Origin: Planctomycetota bacterium
GTDB lineage: Bacteria > Planctomycetota > UBA1135 > GCA-002686595
Length of the DNA stretch: 64,000 nucleotides
Direction: 5' to 3'
NCBI GenBank assembly: GCA_012959525.1
Contig: DUDB01000026.1
Span: 61,349 to 125,348 of the forward strand
The stretch's first letter is position 1; each line of letters begins with the position of its first letter. Below are positions 60,922-64,000 of the stretch, in pieces. The notes beneath the pieces were generated by a model, which saw nothing but the letters and a program-made list of their open reading frames with translations, was not told where the DNA came from and searched no databases. The translations under genes were made by a program, and so were the position numbers.

Positions 60922-62481
60922 ATGCGATCCCGTCTCCTGTTCCTCCCATTGGGCCTAGGCCTCGCGGTCCTCACACTGGGGTGCCTGCTACCCGACTCAA
61001 GCGAGGCGCGCCGAACGCGAGTCCTGAAGGCCTCGCCGGAGGAGGTTCTCGCTCTGCTGCAGCAGCTGCCCGCGGGCCCGACCTGGTCGGCCTGGTCCCC
61101 CTCTCACACCCCCGGAGGTCTGGTCCAAACGGCATCCCTGCCAGAACGGGGCATCTGGTTCGACGTGCACACCGACCCGCCGCGCAAAGCAGCCATCCTG
61201 TTCAAGGCAACGCCCGAAGGACTACGCCTCACCTGGTCCGACGTGTCCCAATGGGGCGGCAATCCTCTCGGGCGGATCGCCGCCTGGAGCCGGGAAACCC
61301 AGAGGGAAACGGAGTTGGAGTCCTCCCTTGCAGGCCTGGAGCAGGCCCTCGCGGAGGACATGGCCCAGGAACCCGAGCCTGGATCGCCCCAGGTCCTGCT
61401 CATCATCGCAGACGACTTGGGTTGGGATCTGCTGGCGGATTCCCACACCCCCAACCTGGATGCCCTGGCCGCTTCCGGCATGACCTGCACCAACCTGTGG
61501 GTGACGCCCAAGTGCGGCCCCACCCGCGCCTGCATGCTCACGGGTCGCTTTCATTTCCGCATAGGCAATGGAGAGATCGCCAAGCGTCACAAGAACCGCT
61601 CCATGGGCCTGGATGAAGACACCCTGCCTGAGCGCATCGGCAGCCATCGCTCGGCCGCCTATGGCAAGTGGCACCTGGGAACGGATGCACGTCATCCCAA
61701 CGACACGGGCTTTGGCCACTATGCGGGGAGCCTGGGCAATCTGAATGGCAAGAGCTATACAGCCTGGCCCAAGGTCGTAGATGGTGTGGAGTCCCAGAGC
61801 GAACGCTACGCCACCAGGGACGTGACCGATGAAGCCCTGGCGCACGAGGCAGATTTCGAATGGGTCGCTTATCACGCGGTGCACACGCCCTTCCACGACC
61901 CACCCGCCGAGCTACACCCCAACACGCCCCTCGATGGCACCGAAGAGGCCCAGGTACGCGCCATGACCGAGGCCTTTGACATGGAGATCGGACGGCTGCT
62001 GGCCGGTCACCCCGATGCATGGGTCTTCTTTGTCGGCGACAACGGCACGACGTCTCTGGTGGGAGGCGGCAAAGGTTCCATGCTGGAGTCGGGCATCAAC
62101 ACGCCACTGTTCGTGCGAGGCCCGGGAGTGAAGGCCGGCTCCACTTCGGACGCCATGATCAACGGCACGGATTTTTTCAGCACCATCGCCGAGATTTTTG
62201 GCGTCCCCGGCGAGGCCCAGGACTCGATCAGCTTCTTGCCCGTGCTCCGGGGTGAGGCGGGCGCCCGGGAATGGAACTACTCCTGTCTGTTCTACGAACA
62301 GAAGCCGGGCCGGCGCATGCACGCGATCCGCGACGAGGAGTTCAAGTTCGTGATCGACTTCGAAAGAGAAGAGCACCTGTACGCCATGCCGGGTGAGGTG
62401 CCCATTGACCTGAAGAGCGCGGGGGACGAACTGCAAGCCCGTCGCGAAGCCCTACGCGCCCTGATCCCGCAGGGGTTCTAG
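60922..62481 (+). CDS. Sulfatase with N-terminal SRPBCC-like domain, lipoprotein
   Basis: A 519-residue protein from ATG 60922 (a GTG two codons earlier is possible). Residues 1-18 form a lipoprotein signal with L-T-L-G-C. Residues ~28-145 read like an SRPBCC (START/polyketide-cyclase) fold: R-T-R-V-L-K-A-S-P-E-E-V-L-A-L-L then W-S-A-W. From ~150 the sulfatase domain starts (L-L-I-I-A-D-D-L-G-W-D), with the formylglycine motif C-G-P-T-R-A (Cys198) and G-K-W-H-L-G. Cys-type sulfatases need oxidation by a formylglycine generator. It may release sulfate from algal or host polysaccharides. Its stop overlaps the opposite gene's stop by 4 bases. Confidence 0.88.
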   Translation: MRSRLLFLPLGLGLAVLTLGCLLPDSSEARRTRVLKASPEEVLALLQQLPAGPTWSAWSPSHTPGGLVQTASLPERGIWFDVHTDPPRKAAILFKATPEGLRLTWSDVSQWGGNPLGRIAAWSRETQRETELESSLAGLEQALAEDMAQEPEPGSPQVLLIIADDLGWDLLADSHTPNLDALAASGMTCTNLWVTPKCGPTRACMLTGRFHFRIGNGEIAKRHKNRSMGLDEDTLPERIGSHRSAAYGKWHLGTDARHPNDTGFGHYAGSLGNLNGKSYTAWPKVVDGVESQSERYATRDVTDEALAHEADFEWVAYHAVHTPFHDPPAELHPNTPLDGTEEAQVRAMTEAFDMEIGRLLAGHPDAWVFFVGDNGTTSLVGGGKGSMLESGINTPLFVRGPGVKAGSTSDAMINGTDFFSTIAEIFGVPGEAQDSISFLPVLRGEAGAREWNYSCLFYEQKPGRRMHAIRDEEFKFVIDFEREEHLYAMPGEVPIDLKSAGDELQARREALRALIPQGF

Positions 62482-64000
62482 CGGCGGCGGCCGTGCCCTC
62501 CACCCCCGGGGGTGCGCACCTCGATCTCGCTATCGGCCGGCATGTCCAGGGCGGTCTTGCCGGCCAAGGGTCGATCCGACCGAGCACCCGCCGGACGCCA
62601 GCGGGCTGAGCCTGTACTCCCCGAGCCGCCTCCGGCCAATCCCCAAGGGCCCAGCTCCTGACGCTCGGCGATCCAGCCCACACGCACGTCCTGCAGGAAG
62701 CGCAGGCGCCGCACGAGTCCATCTCCCCCCCGGTGAGCGCCCTGGCCACCGGAGCCGCGGCGCACCGTGGTCTTCAGCACACGCACGGGCAGCTCGTTTT
62801 CCATGGCCTCGATGGGCGTGTTGCGCGTGTTGGTCATGTGAGTCTGAAGGGCGTGGGCACCGGGTCCATCCGGGCCTGCCCCTGCCCCGCCGCCCAGGGT
62901 CTCGTAGTAGGCAAAACTGCCGGCGGCGTCCCCCACCGTCAGGTTGCTCATGGTCCCCGCGCTGGCGGCGGGCATCTGTTCGGGGAGCACATCGGCGAGA
63001 GCTGCAAGCACCAGATCCACCAGACGCTGGCTGGTCTCCACGTTCCCTGCCGCCACGGGAGCCGGGTACTGCGCGTCACACAGACTTCCCGCTCGCGTGC
63101 TCACCCGAACGCGACGCAAGACACCCTCGTTGGTGGGCGTGCCCGCAGGGAGGAGGCAGCGGATCACGTAGAAGACGGCCGCCAGGGTCACGGCGCGCAC
63201 CGTGTTCACCGGCCCGATCACGGCGTCATCGCTGGCCGTGAAGTCGAAGTGCATACCTTGCGTGGTCACCTTCAGGGTCAGGCGCAGGCGTACGGACTCG
63301 CCCTGTGCGTCAGGCCACTCGAGCACGTCCTCCGCCCTCCAGGAACCGCGTGGAAGACCCGAGATGAGCTCCCCGACCAACGCGTCGGTCCAATCCCGCA
63401 GGGACGCGGCCTGGGACCGCACCTCCCGAGGACCGTGTTCGGCGGCCATGGCCTGAAGGCGCTGGCTGCCCACCCGGTTGGCGGCCCACTGGGCCAGCAG
63501 ATCACCCTCCCGCTCCGCAGGGACGCGCATGTTGGCCAGCAGCAGTCCCAGCACGTCCCGGCGTAGTTCACCGCCCTGCACCAAGAGCGTGGGGGGAATA
63601 CGCAAGCCCTCAGCATGGATGTCCGCCACCGGCGCCATGGAACCCGGATAGGCACCACCCACGTCCGCGTGGTGGGCGCGGTTCAGGCAGTAGAAATCCG
63701 GTTCTTTACCTTTGCCCAGAAACACGGGGGAGACGAGCGTGATGTCGGGCAGGTGCGACCCGCCGGCATAAGGATCGTTGACAACGACCACGTCCCCCGG
63801 CCCCATCGGAACCTGTTCGCGGGCGGCTGCCAGAGAGAGGGGCGCAGCGCCCAGGTGCACGGGCAGGTGCGCGGCCTGGGCGACCATGCGCCCCTGACCA
63901 TCAAAGAGCGCGCACGAAAAGTCGCGCCGTTCCTTGATGTTGGGGGAGAAGGCCGAGCGCATGAGAGCCACGCCCATCTCCTCGGCGGCCGCTGCAAACA
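62478..64000 (-). CDS. Hydantoinase B/oxoprolinase family protein, start beyond the window
   Basis: At least 507 residues are present; the frame continues past 64000. The visible N-terminal part (E-E-M-G-V-A-L-M-R-S-A-F-S-P-N-I-K-E-R-R-D), then G-D-V-V-V-V-N-D-P-Y-A-G-G-S-H-L-P-D and H-H-A-D-V-G-G, match N-methylhydantoinase/5-oxoprolinase subunit B. The family hydrolyses cyclic amide rings with ATP, together with a HyuA partner that would be expected beyond the right edge. The C-terminus is Gly/Arg-rich (T-P-G-G-G-G-H-G-R-R-R), as usual. Confidence 0.92.
   Translation of the reverse strand, partial: FAAAAEEMGVALMRSAFSPNIKERRDFSCALFDGQGRMVAQAAHLPVHLGAAPLSLAAAREQVPMGPGDVVVVNDPYAGGSHLPDITLVSPVFLGKGKEPDFYCLNRAHHADVGGAYPGSMAPVADIHAEGLRIPPTLLVQGGELRRDVLGLLLANMRVPAEREGDLLAQWAANRVGSQRLQAMAAEHGPREVRSQAASLRDWTDALVGELISGLPRGSWRAEDVLEWPDAQGESVRLRLTLKVTTQGMHFDFTASDDAVIGPVNTVRAVTLAAVFYVIRCLLPAGTPTNEGVLRRVRVSTRAGSLCDAQYPAPVAAGNVETSQRLVDLVLAALADVLPEQMPAASAGTMSNLTVGDAAGSFAYYETLGGGAGAGPDGPGAHALQTHMTNTRNTPIEAMENELPVRVLKTTVRRGSGGQGAHRGGDGLVRRLRFLQDVRVGWIAERQELGPWGLAGGGSGSTGSARWRPAGARSDRPLAGKTALDMPADSEIEVRTPGGGGHGRRR

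Overview
The window is gene-dense, GC-rich bacterial chromosome. It carries about 50 protein genes, most of them in co-directional runs with 4-base stop/start overlaps, plus one tRNA gene. The gene content points to Planctomycetota. There is an ECF sigma factor gene overlapping a Ser/Thr kinase gene, and several large membrane-anchored or secreted proteins with carboxypeptidase-regulatory-like repeats. There are also a DUF1573 protein, a sulfatase, a SUMF1-like protein, a DUF1080 protein, a YHYH-free secreted beta-propeller lipoprotein, a proteasome-like Ntn hydrolase and an Hc1-type small histone-like protein. KdsA implies an LPS-bearing outer membrane, MqnB/MqnD imply menaquinone made by the futalosine route, and a FliA/WhiG-type sigma factor implies motility. 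The phylum assignment is an inference from gene content; no rRNA is present.

Layout. 1-8.2 kb: start of a truncated gene, a DUF1573 lipoprotein-like protein, a divergent lipoprotein, pyruvate phosphate dikinase and a large secreted protein. 8.2-14.1 kb (minus strand): a signalling operon, in transcription order a double FHA-like protein, a membrane Ser/Thr kinase, an ECF sigma factor with a zinc-binding tail, and two membrane-anchored proteins. 14.2-17.1 kb: a REC/degenerate-GGDEF protein, then yebC, rpsI and rplM. 17.3-20.4 kb: four uncharacterised envelope or small genes, one FtsQ-like. 20.6-27.2 kb: a Ski2/HelY-like helicase, a hydrolase fold without its nucleophile, RecQ, and a secreted pseudo-peptidase. 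27.3-34.1 kb: a repeat-domain membrane protein, an RluA-type pseudouridine synthase, a REC-HD-GYP regulator, a SUMF1-like protein and a proteasome-like hydrolase. 34.1-38.4 kb (minus): oligopeptide transporter, leucyl aminopeptidase and DUF1080 lipoprotein. 38.6-40.5 kb: mqnB and mqnD, the latter fused to a DUF952 domain.

40.6-49.1 kb (minus): the most notable region, a selenocysteine locus. It holds selA, selD, a beta-propeller lipoprotein, a glycerophosphodiester phosphodiesterase, tRNA-Sec (UCA anticodon, 98 nt), two tandem GNAT acetyltransferases, an EVE-domain protein and an Hc1-like protein. selD is itself a selenoprotein gene. Its true start is 60 bases upstream of the first uninterrupted reading frame, codon 17 is an in-frame TGA at the position of the catalytic Cys, and a perfect 9-bp, 3-nt-loop hairpin lies at bacterial SECIS distance.

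49.1-64 kb: diacylglycerol-kinase-like protein and kdsA (translationally coupled), a secreted alkaline-phosphatase-family protein, a 620-base stretch without a convincing gene, the FliA-type sigma factor, then a long minus-strand operon purA-uppS-cdsA-phoH-HD phosphohydrolase-ybeY. At the right edge are a sulfatase with an N-terminal SRPBCC-like domain and a truncated hydantoinase B-type gene. No IS element, prophage, CRISPR array, rRNA or replication origin was seen.
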